From: Pterois miles
Taxonomy: Eukaryota; Chordata; Actinopteri; Perciformes; Scorpaenidae
Assembly (NCBI GenBank): GCA_947000775.1
Contig: CAMQGK010000637.1
Span: 20,297,001 to 20,361,000, forward strand
Reading direction: 5' to 3'
Length of the DNA stretch: 64,000 bases
Positions 56,101 to 64,000 of the stretch are shown here, piece after piece; position 1 is the first letter of the stretch; each line of letters opens with the position of its first letter. The notes under the pieces are model-generated. The model saw only the letters and a list, made by a program, of their open reading frames with translations, did no database searches and had not been told where the DNA came from. Both the position numbers and the translations under genes were made by a program.

Positions 56101-58496
56101 ACAGGGAGACCTAGTGTAGTGGAGGGGTCATCACAATTGGTTGAACAGGATTTCAGATCTTGTGGGTAATGGATCCAAGGGTTGGAGTTGCCATAGGCAA
56201 TACAACTCCATGTATTATTCACATCAGAAACACAGATACTGTATGTTTTAAAGTCGAGATTAAATGAAAAATGCCTTTTTAACCCTTTTAGATCACCTCC
56301 CTGGTCATATTGTGCACCTATTTAACAATATATGCAAAAAAAAAAAATAATAATAAAATGAAATCAGTTTCTATATTTTCTCACTTCTCTGTTTTTATAC
56401 AAAAACAAATATGATATGTGTTTGCATAAGCTAGTAACAACCAAGTTCAACCAATAATATGACCTCCCTCCATCGATCAATCTGCAACTTTTAGCGACTA
56501 GGGAGGTGTGTGTGGAGCCACAGTACTGTACCACGCTATATTATAAACCCGCCCCCTTCTTAGTGGTCCAATCAAATGTGATGGATTTGGTTTAAATCCT
56601 TCTTGTTACTACACTGCTCAAAATTTCCATTTCACTGGGGATTATCACAGCTGAGCTAAAGACGCTGTAACCTCCTTTTCAGATTGTAAAGTTACAATGA
56701 TGAAGTACAAATTCTGCATCAATGTTTGCCTGAATTTGTAATCAATTAGAGAAACATGACAAATGTTAGTGCTTCATTCAGCTAAAAGGCTCAACTGTGT
56801 TAAAATAATGTATCCAGTATGACTCTCTGCAGAGCAGTGAGTTGATAATGTCACAACCTCTTGGAGAGGCTGAGATTTTCTCCTTTCTCCAAAACTTTAA
56901 TGATGGTGCAGAGCCACAGTTAGCCTGTGCAGAATGCGGAGCAATAACATAATCCATAATTGATGTTCCTTTTTTTTTAGTTGGAGACCACAGGGACATT
57001 TCAGCATGTAGACAACATGTGGGCTGCTGAAGTTTAGGAAAAAAAAATATTGATGCCATGGTACCTGAACCCAACCTTTTTTTTTCATCTTATAGCTGTT
57101 TGTTAGCATTGTCATTGTGAGTGTTAGCATGCTGACGTTAGCATTTATCTCAAAGCTGAGCTTTGCTGTGCAGCTGTGCAGCCTCACAGATCTGCTATGG
57201 CTGTAAACTTACTGTGTGTTCAAATACCCATACTAATATACTACTTAGTATGCCAGTAAAATATTTAGTATGTCCTAATACATAGTGTGTCAAATATAGT
57301 TTACCAAAAATACCAAGATGTCCCACTACATCAAGTCATATTTTCTAGTATGCAAGCCAGTAATGATGCATAGGTCGGGGTTTTTTTCTAACCTGCACCC
57401 ACCCGACCCTTTACGAAAGTCAATCTGCATTTCCCGACCTGCAAAAATATGTTAATCATCCACCTGAACCTGACCGTATCCACAAACTACCAACTTTAGG
57501 CATGAGCCTTTAGTAGTGCAATTGCCAGGACGAAGGTCTGATACAAGGAGAGAGACAAGCAGTCTTGAGTGTAGCAGCTTGAAGTGTGCGTGTCCACGGT
57601 GTTGCGTTCACTGTCTCCAGTTCATCACACGTCATCCATATCGTCTCACAGAAACATGAAATGATCACGACCTCTTAACAGTGAATTACGTGGTGGTGGC
57701 ATGGATCCTGTGTTAAAATTAAGTGCCGCCGCCACCGCGTGTGTGTGTGTGTTTTAGAGAGAGACAGAATGAGGAAGAGAAGGTGGACTATTGCATGAAA
57801 TCTCTCTGTAAGTTATTAATAACTTACTCAGAGCGCTGCTTTGTCAATTTGTTGCCCACCCGCCCCGACCCATGGGTCATCCACGGGACCTGTGGGTTCT
57901 GGGTCAACCCGTACATCACTACAAGCCAGCATGCTTTTCCGACAACAATCCCACAATCCTCTGTGCAGCATATGTATGAGCAAGTGGGTCAAAGTTCAAG
58001 GCACAATGTTATGATGAAATACTATAGCCCAATTCTATGCATACTGATGCAACAGTATGTACTTTGTAAGGGCAGCTGCAGTACTGTATGTACCAGAAGT
58101 TAACCTCGTCTTATTTTCATGTCATCTATTCCAGGTGAGAGTGGTTGGGGAAAGCTGTGGCGGACCTACAGTAACCAGCTCTGTAACACAGAAATAAGTC
58201 AGTGTGTGACCATTGCAGACATCAAAAGCTACCTGGACTCCAAGGGGGTGCGCTACCAGAGCTACGAGCTGCCATCTCAAATGGATATCACCGAGTGTTT
58301 CACTGACGGGGATGAGAAGGGAGAGTTGCTGCTTGATTTTCTCACTGAGGTACTTGACTTCAGTAAGACAGCCACACCTGAGCTGAAAGCTGACGTCTTG
58401 GAGTTACTTCGGCACTCAGACTGTAGTGTGGAGTCCGGTGGCAAAGTTATCTTTAACAACACCCTTGGAGTGATAGTCATAGATCAGCTCACTTAA
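46970..58496 (+). CDS. hnmt: hnmt, histamine N-methyltransferase (complete, 294 aa)
   Basis: Cytosolic enzyme that transfers a methyl group from S-adenosylmethionine to the ring nitrogen of histamine, a main route of histamine inactivation in brain and other tissues. Join: 46970-47106, 49560-49612, 53082-53189, 54762-54892, 55077-55170, 58135-58496; 885 bases, in frame throughout. It begins MASSLKSLVNDD, close to the human start, and 294 residues compares with 292 in human. The SAM loop VIGVGSGAGEID (G60-G64) and the NEVVEPS strand (E89, Q94) are present. Of the residues known to contact histamine, E28, Q143, W179, W183, F243 and N283 are all here. Two known positions differ: A120 for Ser and S196 for Cys. 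The start ATG has a good context (gccATGG). The product is very likely active. Residue roles are from recollection of the human structure. Confidence 0.96.
47115..47180. repeat. (CA)n microsatellite next to a splice donor
   Basis: 33 perfect CA units beginning nine bases after the donor of hnmt exon 2. Confidence 0.98.
47243..47560 (+). mobile_element. tRNA-derived SINE (cgctttgagtgg tail)
   Basis: Head GTGGCTCAGAGG and GGTTCAATCCC resemble A and B boxes. The body has GCCCTTGAGCAAGACACTTG and the tail AAAGCGCTTTGAGTGG, CTATAGAAATACAAGTCCAT. A small (GATTA)n expansion lies near 47400. Confidence 0.85.
47698..48005 (+). mobile_element. tRNA-derived SINE with (ATCTT)n tail
   Basis: Head GGCGGCAGTAGCTCAGTCCG contains an A-box-like TAGCTCAGT, with GGTTCAAGTCC as B box. 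Body GTGCCAGTTTACCTCTTGGG; 3' end AATTTCCCTACGGGGATTAA and a TCTTATC tail. An inverted copy lies at 48955-49250. Confidence 0.9.
48955..49250 (-). mobile_element. tRNA-derived SINE, same family as 47698-48005, inverted
   Basis: Starts with an (AAGA)n run and TTTATTAGTCCCACAGTGGG, then GAGGTAAACTGGCACCTCTC, and ends with the head as GGACTGAGCTACTGCCGCC. Confidence 0.9.
49379..49491 (+). CDS. Candidate alternative first coding exon of hnmt (unproven)
   Basis: An ATG in a strong context (gccgcgATGG) opens a 38-codon frame starting MATIKASVLEMLQTLYQNIS and stopping at 49493-49495. A donor-like G|gtaggt after 49491 would leave the frame in phase 2, exactly what exon 3 at 49560 needs, across a 68-base intron with a CTTGAC branch-like site and a CTCTGCTCTCCCCTCAG tract. 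The peptide does not resemble the HNMT N-terminus and would replace E28. Its LQ...GKID pattern also resembles the coiled-coil of LINE ORF1 proteins, so a transposon scrap is the main alternative. Confidence 0.25.
49560..49612 (+). CDS. hnmt: hnmt exon 3 (residues 46-64, SAM loop)
   Basis: The acceptor is tcccctcag|C and the donor is GCGG|gtaaga. Only 53 bases, encoding IGNGKSHLNVIGVGSGAG. It carries the glycine-rich SAM-binding loop of the class I methyltransferase fold. Confidence 0.95.
49613..53081 (+). other. hnmt intron 3
   Basis: Holds a full-length SINE with target duplication at 50681-51048 and a degenerate AT-rich repeat at about 52135-52560. No exon fits between exons 3 and 4. Confidence 0.7.
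50693..51036 (-). mobile_element. tRNA-derived SINE, (CCAT)n-tailed family, full length with target duplication
   Basis: Complete in minus orientation, from the (CATC)n tail through GGAGCCGATCCCGGCATTGG, TTTGGACTGTGGGAGGAAGC, and a B box as GGAATCGAACCTG, to the head CCACCGTGCAGCCC. A 12-base direct repeat GAATTACATCCA flanks it at 50681-50692 and 51037-51048. Confidence 0.9.
53082..53189 (+). CDS. hnmt: hnmt exon 4 (residues 64-100)
   Basis: The acceptor is ggctgtag|GT and the donor is CAGAG|gtaaag. It encodes EIDLEMLSELHLKHPGV and NEVVEPSSTQLHKY, including the acidic residue E89 that binds the SAM ribose. 108 bases, phase 1 to phase 1, so it can be skipped without a frameshift. Confidence 0.95.
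53190..54761 (+). other. hnmt intron 4
   Basis: Contains a partial tagggctgtca-family copy at about 53868-54215. An open frame at 54472-54666 has no recognised family and no phase-compatible splice sites that I can see. Confidence 0.65.
53868..54215 (+). mobile_element. Partial copy of the tagggctgtca-family transposon
   Basis: Shares AAAGTGGGCATGTCTGTAAA, GGGGAGACTTGTGGGTACCC and TCATTCACATATCTTGAG with 1790-1890 and 8640-8715. Both inverted ends are missing. Confidence 0.8.
54762..54892 (+). CDS. hnmt: hnmt exon 5 (residues 100-143)
   Basis: The acceptor is tgatgcag|TG and the donor is ATACAG|gttggt. It encodes LDYIKFTWNEMTATKF and KKADFIHMIQ, the latter holding I142 and Q143 of the active site. 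The human Thr105 polymorphic position falls in the poorly conserved SQKPS stretch. Confidence 0.95.
55077..55170 (+). CDS. hnmt: hnmt exon 6 (residues 144-175)
   Basis: It encodes MLYYVKDPGATLSFFQ and NGKLLIILVS. The donor TCTG|gtaagt is strong. The acceptor gaaatcgacag has almost no pyrimidine tract. The intron before it is only 184 bases, so exon definition may compensate. Confidence 0.93.
57218..58100. mobile_element. MITE split by a later insertion
   Basis: The left part (57218-57360) ends TATGCAAGCCAG and the right part (57922-58100) restarts CAAGCCAGCATGC. Joined, the order matches the intact relative at about 36780-37100, including GTCAAAGTTCAAG and GTAAGGGCAGCTGCAGTA. Confidence 0.8.
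57361..57921. mobile_element. hAT-like insertion with 8-bp target duplication
   Basis: A 561-base insertion starting TAATGATGCATAGG and ending GTACATCACTA, an imperfect inverted repeat of the TAGTGATG type. It is flanked by the perfect 8-base duplication CAAGCCAG at 57353-57360 and 57922-57929. An 8-base duplication is the hAT superfamily signature. No transposase frame. Confidence 0.85.
58135..58496 (+). CDS. hnmt: hnmt exon 7 (residues 175-294, stop)
   Basis: The acceptor is tattccag|GT. It encodes GESGWGKLWRTY (W179 and W183), CFTDGDEKGELLLDFLTE (F243) and VIFNNTLGVIVIDQLT, ending in TAA at 58494-58496. The final exon makes up about 40% of the protein. Confidence 0.96.
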
Positions 58497-58535
58497 AAGC
58501 ACTTCATATAGTTAATGTGAAATTTGCACTAGAAT

Positions 58536-58541
58536 AATAAA
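58536..58541 (+). terminator. hnmt proximal poly(A) signal
   Basis: AATAAA only 40 bases after the stop. Use of this site would give a very short 3' UTR. Confidence 0.45.
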
Positions 58542-59141
58542 AAACACACTAGTTTAATTAGTTTTAAACAGAGTGATTGTTTCCATGATCAGTTCAGTTT
58601 TCTAAGAACAGTTTTTTTTTTTGTATTGGTTCCAGTATTATTCCTCAATTTTAGTTCTATGCTCGTACAAAATGAAAATGGCTTGATAGGGATTTTTTTT
58701 TAAACACATTTTGTTTGGTTGTCATAAGCCACCCAAATTTTCCCACAAAACGGGAAGATCAGAATTTTAATCAGCTTCAGCCTCAGTTTCCATCATTATA
58801 GCATTTTTAATGGGCTACAGCTGGCAGGCTGTGCTACCAAGCATATTACACTATTGCTCCCGTTGGATCATAATACTTTGGAAGTATAAAAGTAAATGGA
58901 AAGTTGAATGTTTAATTTTCCATGGAGATGGAGCTGTTAAGTTTGATAGGGTGGACACTCCTGTGGGATTGTCTTGATTTTGTGTCTACGTTTTGAATGT
59001 TTTGTATTGATGAGAGAACATGAGTAGACAAATTAAAGATCAGGACCTGTTAGTACTGGCCTTTCAGTTTTGCTGTTGTAGAATTATCATCTGACAAAGA
59101 AAACATGTTCGAATTATTTAATGTTTTCCCATTTCCATTTT

Positions 59142-59147
59142 AATAAA
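59142..59147 (+). terminator. hnmt distal poly(A) signal
   Basis: AATAAA with a T-rich stretch upstream and AT-rich sequence downstream. Confidence 0.5.
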
Positions 59148-59170
59148 TGTTGAAATTTTAATTGTTAAAA

Positions 59171-60165
59171 TGCTCACAATTTACTGTAAATGCAAATAGA
59201 TTATTTTCTAGTTTCATGTCAGTAAGAAGGATTTTAACATAAGAGGCATTGATTTGGGGTCTCTTGTGCAGCTTATAGATGTAAAATTAAACATAACCAA
59301 CCAAGTACAGTATAGTAAGTTTTTTTTTTTTTTATATACCAATTGTGGTAACTCTACACAACTTGATGTAACTATACCCTGAGAAACCATGAGCTTTACA
59401 GCCTGTACCCATGGTATGTACATATTGATGCATGTAATATATTGGTTAGCTAGACACAGGTGCAGTGGTGGCTGCTGGCTATCCATGTAGTACTGGCACC
59501 ATCTTGAGGGCAGCATTAGTAACTGTCTGTCAAATACAAGGATGGGTCGATCAAGGACAAATAAAATAAGTAGCTCACTGATCATTTCCACGACCAAAAA
59601 TGATAAGAAATAGCAGAGACACACACACACACACTAAATGAATGCTAAGCAATGCTGCTGTAAAAACTATCAAATTAAACTGAAATGAACAAAGAATTTG
59701 AAAGTTACATGGAGGCAAAAAAGTAAATACATTTTAAAACTGAAAAATGTTTTTCATTCTTTGAAATGGAAATCACACAAGCACACAGGTATCTGCAGTA
59801 AAATGGGATTAACTGTTAACTGTAGCTGCAGCTAAAGCTACTTGTTTTCTTTTTCTAAGGTTACTTTTGACTGTACTACATATGCAGTAAGCGTGAAATC
59901 TGTCATTTTCCCCTTTCTAAGGGAAAGTGGGAGACGACTACCTCTAGCGAGGTAACGAGAGAGAGAGAATTCTGGTTCAGCTCCCCAGGTCAACTCATGA
60001 AAGGTGTGCTTGGGAAAAATGAACGAGAGAGGCAGCTAGCACTCACATGCTCCAGCGGAGCCGCTCATCGGTCGACAGTAGCAGAATACTCCCAGGTGTG
60101 AATGTGTGTACAAGCAGTAATACACTAGAATAATTGTGCTCATCGTCTTACAATTAAGAATAAGT

Positions 60166-60204
<39 letters not shown>

Positions 60205-60340
60205 CACACACTCGACCCAAATACTGTATATTCAAAATCAGTTTTGAATGCTTAAGAAATGTTTGCAATATTCCAGCCAAATAGTACATGAGGTTTTCAC
60301 ACTGTTACTTCATAACAGACCTTTGCTATGTATAGCAGAC
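59171..60340. other. Intergenic region downstream of hnmt
   Basis: AT-rich sequence with a poly-T run near 59319 and a (CA)n tract at 60166-60202. A GC-richer block at about 59925-60090 may belong to an unidentified element. No gene recognised. Confidence 0.6.
60166..60202. repeat. (CA)n microsatellite
   Basis: About 18 perfect CA units. Confidence 0.97.
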
Positions 60341-60347
60341 TGTTGCT

Positions 60348-60986
60348 ATGGGCGTAGTTCTGATGTTGGACTCAGGCAGGTCGTTTTTCTGTGAAATAAT
60401 TAATTACTTAAGTAAGCAGCCATGTAAAAAGCAGGATCATGCACCGCTAAAGTCTGGACTCCAGCAGTTGACGGAGGAACTGGGAGACGATGCAGACACC
60501 GGCAGTCCAGCAGCGAGACACCTACGGTCATCGAACGAGCTAAGACGCAACACACATGCCAGTGGTCCAGCAATAAGACTCGCTGAGTCATCGGAGGATC
60601 AACGCAGGCCCCAGAGGCCCAGAAGCAGATGTAGGATACCCATAACTATTGAAAGCCTGAAGGAAATATTGATAACTGAAAGAGAAATCAACAGATACTG
60701 CAAACGAGACCTTCAGGCATACCAAGAGAGAAAAACTACTGATGCAAATTGCCCACACCCCTCATCAAATACATACATTCAGTTGAAAAACATGGTAGCT
60801 GATAATAGTCCAAACCCTAAGAACTGTTATGTGTGTGGATTCATGTCACACAGTACAAGAGAAGGACTTCCTGTTACGTGCCATAGTGTGTTGTGTGTTT
60901 TTCTTTTCCCCTCTGCCGTGTCTCCTCAGGTGTTGCCTTCCCCCACTGTGCAGCTGCAGTGGATGTGTGCACGTGGCTGTGTCTAA
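60348..60986 (+). CDS. Unassigned ORF (212 codons), runs into an LTR; probably transposon-derived
   Basis: The longest open frame in the window. The first ~25 codons overlap a dispersed repeat shared with 40036-40110, so this ATG is doubtful. The middle is hydrophilic and Arg-rich (SSEDQRRPQRPRSRCRIP). It is followed by a helical stretch (ESLKEILITEREINRYCKRD) and then CYVCGFMSHSTREG. That last piece has the CX2CX4H spacing of a retroviral-type zinc knuckle but a Gly where the last Cys is expected. From about 60872 the frame reads through a Gypsy-like LTR, so the tail after that is not real protein. It may be a gag-like relic of a mobile element or an exon of an unknown gene. No function is claimed. 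Confidence 0.3.
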   Translation: MGVVLMLDSGRSFFCEIINYLSKQPCKKQDHAPLKSGLQQLTEELGDDADTGSPAARHLRSSNELRRNTHASGPAIRLAESSEDQRRPQRPRSRCRIPITIESLKEILITEREINRYCKRDLQAYQERKTTDANCPHPSSNTYIQLKNMVADNSPNPKNCYVCGFMSHSTREGLPVTCHSVLCVFLFPSAVSPQVLPSPTVQLQWMCARGCV

Positions 60987-61631
60987 TCAGCAATCAGGGC
61001 GGGGTGGATAAAAGACCGGGAAGGGAGAAGATGGAGCCAGTGGGCCAAGCAGCAGTACTGAGGCTGTGTGTAGTGATTATGTCAGTGGTTGGTGTATGTG
61101 TTGGAATTGGCAGTTTTTACTTAAAGTGAATATAGTGTATGTTGTGTAGTGCTGAGAAGTAGGTTTAAGTTGCGCTTTCTTCTTCTTCTTTCTGGACCCT
61201 TATCAGGGGAATGTAACACTCCCTCTGATGGCTTTTGCCTATTCCCCCCTGTGACCCTTGTCATGTGCTACACTTCAACTCCACTAATAGACACTGTGGC
61301 TGCCCCAGTTGTGATAAACCTCGTGCCAGCTGTTACTCCTGCAACACACCAAACCCTGTCACCCTCACCATAGTCCCAAAGACGTGAAAACAGTGTGTTG
61401 AAGGAACTATGTGAACAACCTCGCCCACACCGTCACGTTCTACCACAGCCTTCTGCAGTGGTGGTGCAGTGGTTAGCGCTGTCACCTCACAGCAAGAAGG
61501 CTACAGCTTTGAATCTGGCTCGCTAATTTTGCTACAAACTTTTGTCATTAAAGCTCGCCTTTTGTTCATTTTTACCTGAATGCCTGCTGTCCTGGAGTTA
61601 GGTCAACTTTTTGAACTGAACCCATAATACA
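60872..61631 (+). mobile_element. Gypsy-like solo LTR (probable)
   Basis: Starts TGTTACGTGCCATAG, has GGATAAAAGACCGGG as a TATA box with start region, and ends CATTAAAGCTCGCCTTTTG, then TGAACTGAACCCATAATACA (TG...CA). No second LTR or pol frame is in view. A SINE-head fragment lies inside at about 61455-61520. The expected 5-base target duplication was not confirmed. Confidence 0.55.
61455..61520 (+). mobile_element. SINE head fragment
   Basis: GTGGTGCAGTGGTTAGCGCT, CACCTCACAGCAAGAAGG and a degenerate B box match the tRNA-like head of the (CCAT)n-tailed SINE. The body and tail are absent. Confidence 0.65.
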
Positions 61632-63208
61632 ATGTTCATATATGGGCAACTTTCATGAACTGATAAACTCTGGATACATCCTGTATATAAATATGGATTT
61701 ACTATATGTAGATGGCATCATTATTTTTAAAATCGTGGAACAGTGTTCATCTGGTCTTTGAATGAAGCTGTTTCTGTAAAAACAAAAATCACTCAGTAAT
61801 ATCTCTTACACTCATGTATCTTTGCCACTGCGCGCTACAGTTAGTAACAGACCAAAAACTATTTCAGAAAACCACAACATGTGCTCATTTAACAGCCACC
61901 GGTCGCTGTATCTCCACCGGTCGCTGTATCTCCACCATTTCCAACCCCAAGAACATCCAGGCTGCTTTTACCTGCTCCAATTCTGCAACACATGATTCAA
62001 GGAAAAGTGAAACATGGCTGAAGGACACAATTGTTACTTAAAATTTAAATTGTTCAACTGAAAAGTTGAAATGCAGCAAATAGACTGTTAAGCACTGTTA
62101 GCAATGCAAATATCTTCAGGGCCTATCAGTAGCCTGCGTCCACTGTCACTGAGTTAGAAAAGAGCACTTGTTTTGTTAATACTGACTTAACAAACTTCCA
62201 AATGTCACTCTGATCAAGGAAGGAGCTGGTGAAAGAGTGTAGGAAGTATTCAGACTTGGCCTTCAATGGCAGTGTTTTTGGATCATCTAGCTTGTAGTAA
62301 TAAAAAATAATTATAAAAATATATAAAATAATAAAAAATAAAGGCAATAAAATCAGAGAAATCAGGAAGTGTAATACCCTTTAGATGCCTATGTGCAACA
62401 GCGTCGACCTCAGGAGGTTAACTGGAGACAAAACTTTTTCTACTCAGTGTAGATCATAAATCTTTATAAAATATAAAACAAGAAATAATACAAAAACAAC
62501 CCATTGAATTCAGCTTACAAATTTAACAACAGTGCTGACTGTCAGGGAAAACACAGCTCTCCTCTCCTGTTTTCTTATATTTGTTTACAAGGCAGTTTAC
62601 CTTTACGCTTTATTTACTGAGCAAACTTTTTGTATTTGTCTTGTGAATGTCACATCTGGTACTCCCAATGTTATGTTAATTTTGTCACTTCGTTCAAATA
62701 AAAAAAAAAAATATAATAAACATACACGCACAAAAAAAAATTGGAAAAAAAAAAAAAGGAGGGGATTTGTAAGAGGAACACACAATGACACAATAAACAC
62801 TAACAAATAATATTACTATACAGAAAATGAGATTCAGTGACCACAGGCTAATATGCTACATGACTGAAAAGCATGTCACTAAATATTTAAGGTTATGTAA
62901 CAATACAAGCACAAATAATGATGTGAATTTCGAATGAATAAATGAAATGCATACAAAAAAGTTGTGACAACAAGCACAAACAAACAATGATGATCCAAAT
63001 ATTGGTCATCACAGAAAGCATCTGTGGATTTATCTGCAGAACTTCCATGCCCATGCAAGTAATCTGGTGTCATATTTGACTTTGTACTCAAATTTGACAG
63101 ATTAATTCTGTGGTGAAAAGCTACTATTTTCAGCTAAGGAACATCACTAAACTTAAGTCTATTCTCACTCTCAATGATATGAAGACTGCCACCGCTGCAT
63201 TAATCTCC
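61632..63208. other. Intergenic region
   Basis: AT-rich, with A-rich runs near 62700-62760. No gene, RNA or repeat family identified with confidence. Confidence 0.55.
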
Positions 63209-64000
63209 TTAACTCTAGAACACTAACGTCAAAATTAGTAACACCACTAACGTCGGGTATATTTTGCCCGGTATAATATCCTGGATAAAATATAGTATTC
63301 ATCAATGTATGTAAAAGTGCAACACTGTATGCTACATTGTAGTACTCTTCTTTAATTTCCCAATGTACAATTTCACATAAAATAAAAAAGTACCATGGGA
63401 GACCCTTTAAAGGCAGAGGGAAAAAATGACCAAATTTTTTTGACTACATGAATTTCCTTGGAAATTACCATTAAGTGATGTTTATTCATAGCCATTATAC
63501 TAATTAAGAATTACATACAAATTCTGGGACAACTCTAACTTACCTTATGCCTTACATGCAGTCGGTACAGGCAGGGTAGTAATGGCGAGGACACACTGGT
63601 CGACGGCAGACATGACACCTGTGTTGTGTCTTCCTGTCCGAGCCTATGGGGCTTCTTTCTCAGTCAGGTATTTTACTGATTTTCTGGACATTTCTATTTT
63701 CTCTCTCTCTGAGTGCTACAACTTCACTTGTAGCTAGCTAGCTAAAAGCTTAACTCTAGTAGAAAAAAGATAATGATTGCAGATATAAATTAACATTAGC
63801 CATATGTTACTGACATGTCAGCATGCCAGAGTAACCAAACCTGTGACAGAATGACAGCTGTGGATGAAATGGGGCAGAGAATGTGGCCGGCCTGAATGTT
63901 GTTTCCCTTGAAAAGTGCAAAGAGCGCCTGATTTAAACACACAAACACTAACGTCGGGTAAATTTCACCCGTAAATATGTTGCTCTCTATTACTAATGTC
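63209..64000. mobile_element. Possible piggyBac-like element, truncated by the window edge
   Basis: TTAA at 63209-63212 is followed directly by CTCTAGAACACTAACGTC. CACTAACGTCGGGTA recurs at about 63247 and 63947, each followed by a short palindrome (CGGGTATATTTTGCCCG and CGGGTAAATTTCACCCG). TTAA plus a CCTAGAA-like start fits piggyBac elements. No transposase seen, and the other end lies beyond 64000. Confidence 0.4.

Larger units (their letters stand above)
55171..58134 (+). other. hnmt intron 6 with nested transposons
   Basis: Holds a repeat shared with 31.1 kb at about 55685-55930, a GCTGACGTTAGCATTT-type repeat near 57090-57150, and a MITE split by a hAT-like insertion from about 57218 to 58100, ending 35 bases before the last exon. 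Confidence 0.7.
58497..59170 (+). other. hnmt: hnmt 3' UTR (approximate end)
   Basis: Non-coding, AT-rich sequence after the hnmt stop. Poly(A) hexamers are AATAAA at 58536-58541, ATTAAA near 59033 and AATAAA at 59142-59147, so short (about 60 bases) and long (about 670 bases) forms are both possible. Confidence 0.6.

Noticed and set aside
61021..61373. Short frames with a hydrophobic segment (61032-61129 and 61149-61373), considered as envelope-like coding
   Set aside because: They fall inside the proposed LTR, downstream of its TATA box, have no cleavage or fusion motif that I can see, and are too short to support a gene call.

Overview
The window is vertebrate nuclear DNA, almost certainly from a ray-finned (teleost) fish. 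It has short exons with GT/AG junctions and long introns, many CA/TG microsatellites, tRNA-derived SINEs with (CCAT)n tails, hAT-like and TTAA-flanked DNA transposons, LTR fragments, and no bacterial-style gene packing. The species cannot be named from sequence alone.

Two protein-coding genes can be assembled exon by exon, both on the + strand. (1) The 3' part of thsd7b (thrombospondin type-1 domain-containing 7B): 13 exons from 2913 to 33108 encode the last 567 residues in one uninterrupted frame. They give several TSP1-like repeats, a Cys-rich EGF-like module, one transmembrane helix and a short cytoplasmic tail. The 5' part lies upstream of the window. (2) A complete hnmt (histamine N-methyltransferase): a likely non-coding first exon ending at 43290 and six coding exons (46970-58496) encode 294 residues, with the SAM-binding loop and most known histamine-contacting residues present. 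The same two genes are neighbours on human chromosome 2q22, so the order looks like old conserved synteny.

Layout: 1-2912, thsd7b intron; 2913-33108, thsd7b exons with repeat-rich introns; 33109 to about 33770, thsd7b 3' UTR; about 33770-43190, intergenic with nested transposons, an LTR relic and a LINE relic; about 43190-43290, hnmt first exon and promoter region; 43291-46959, hnmt intron 1, dominated by a ~1.7 kb AT-rich minisatellite with 57/55-bp units; 46960-58496, hnmt coding exons; 58497 to about 59170, hnmt 3' UTR; about 59170-64000, intergenic, with an unassigned 212-codon ORF that runs into a Gypsy-like LTR and, at the right edge, the start of a possible piggyBac-like element.

The two genes do not form a pathway. 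THSD7B is a membrane protein with a large extracellular TSP1-repeat region; HNMT is a cytosolic enzyme that inactivates histamine. I found no clearly new biological system. The items most worth checking are: a phase-matched alternative first coding exon for hnmt at 49379-49491; a 74-bp-arm hairpin in a thsd7b intron; TG/CA tracts abutting several splice sites; the minisatellite's alternating A/B units; a transposon insertion with an 8-bp target duplication just upstream of the last hnmt exon; and the unassigned ORF near 60.4 kb.
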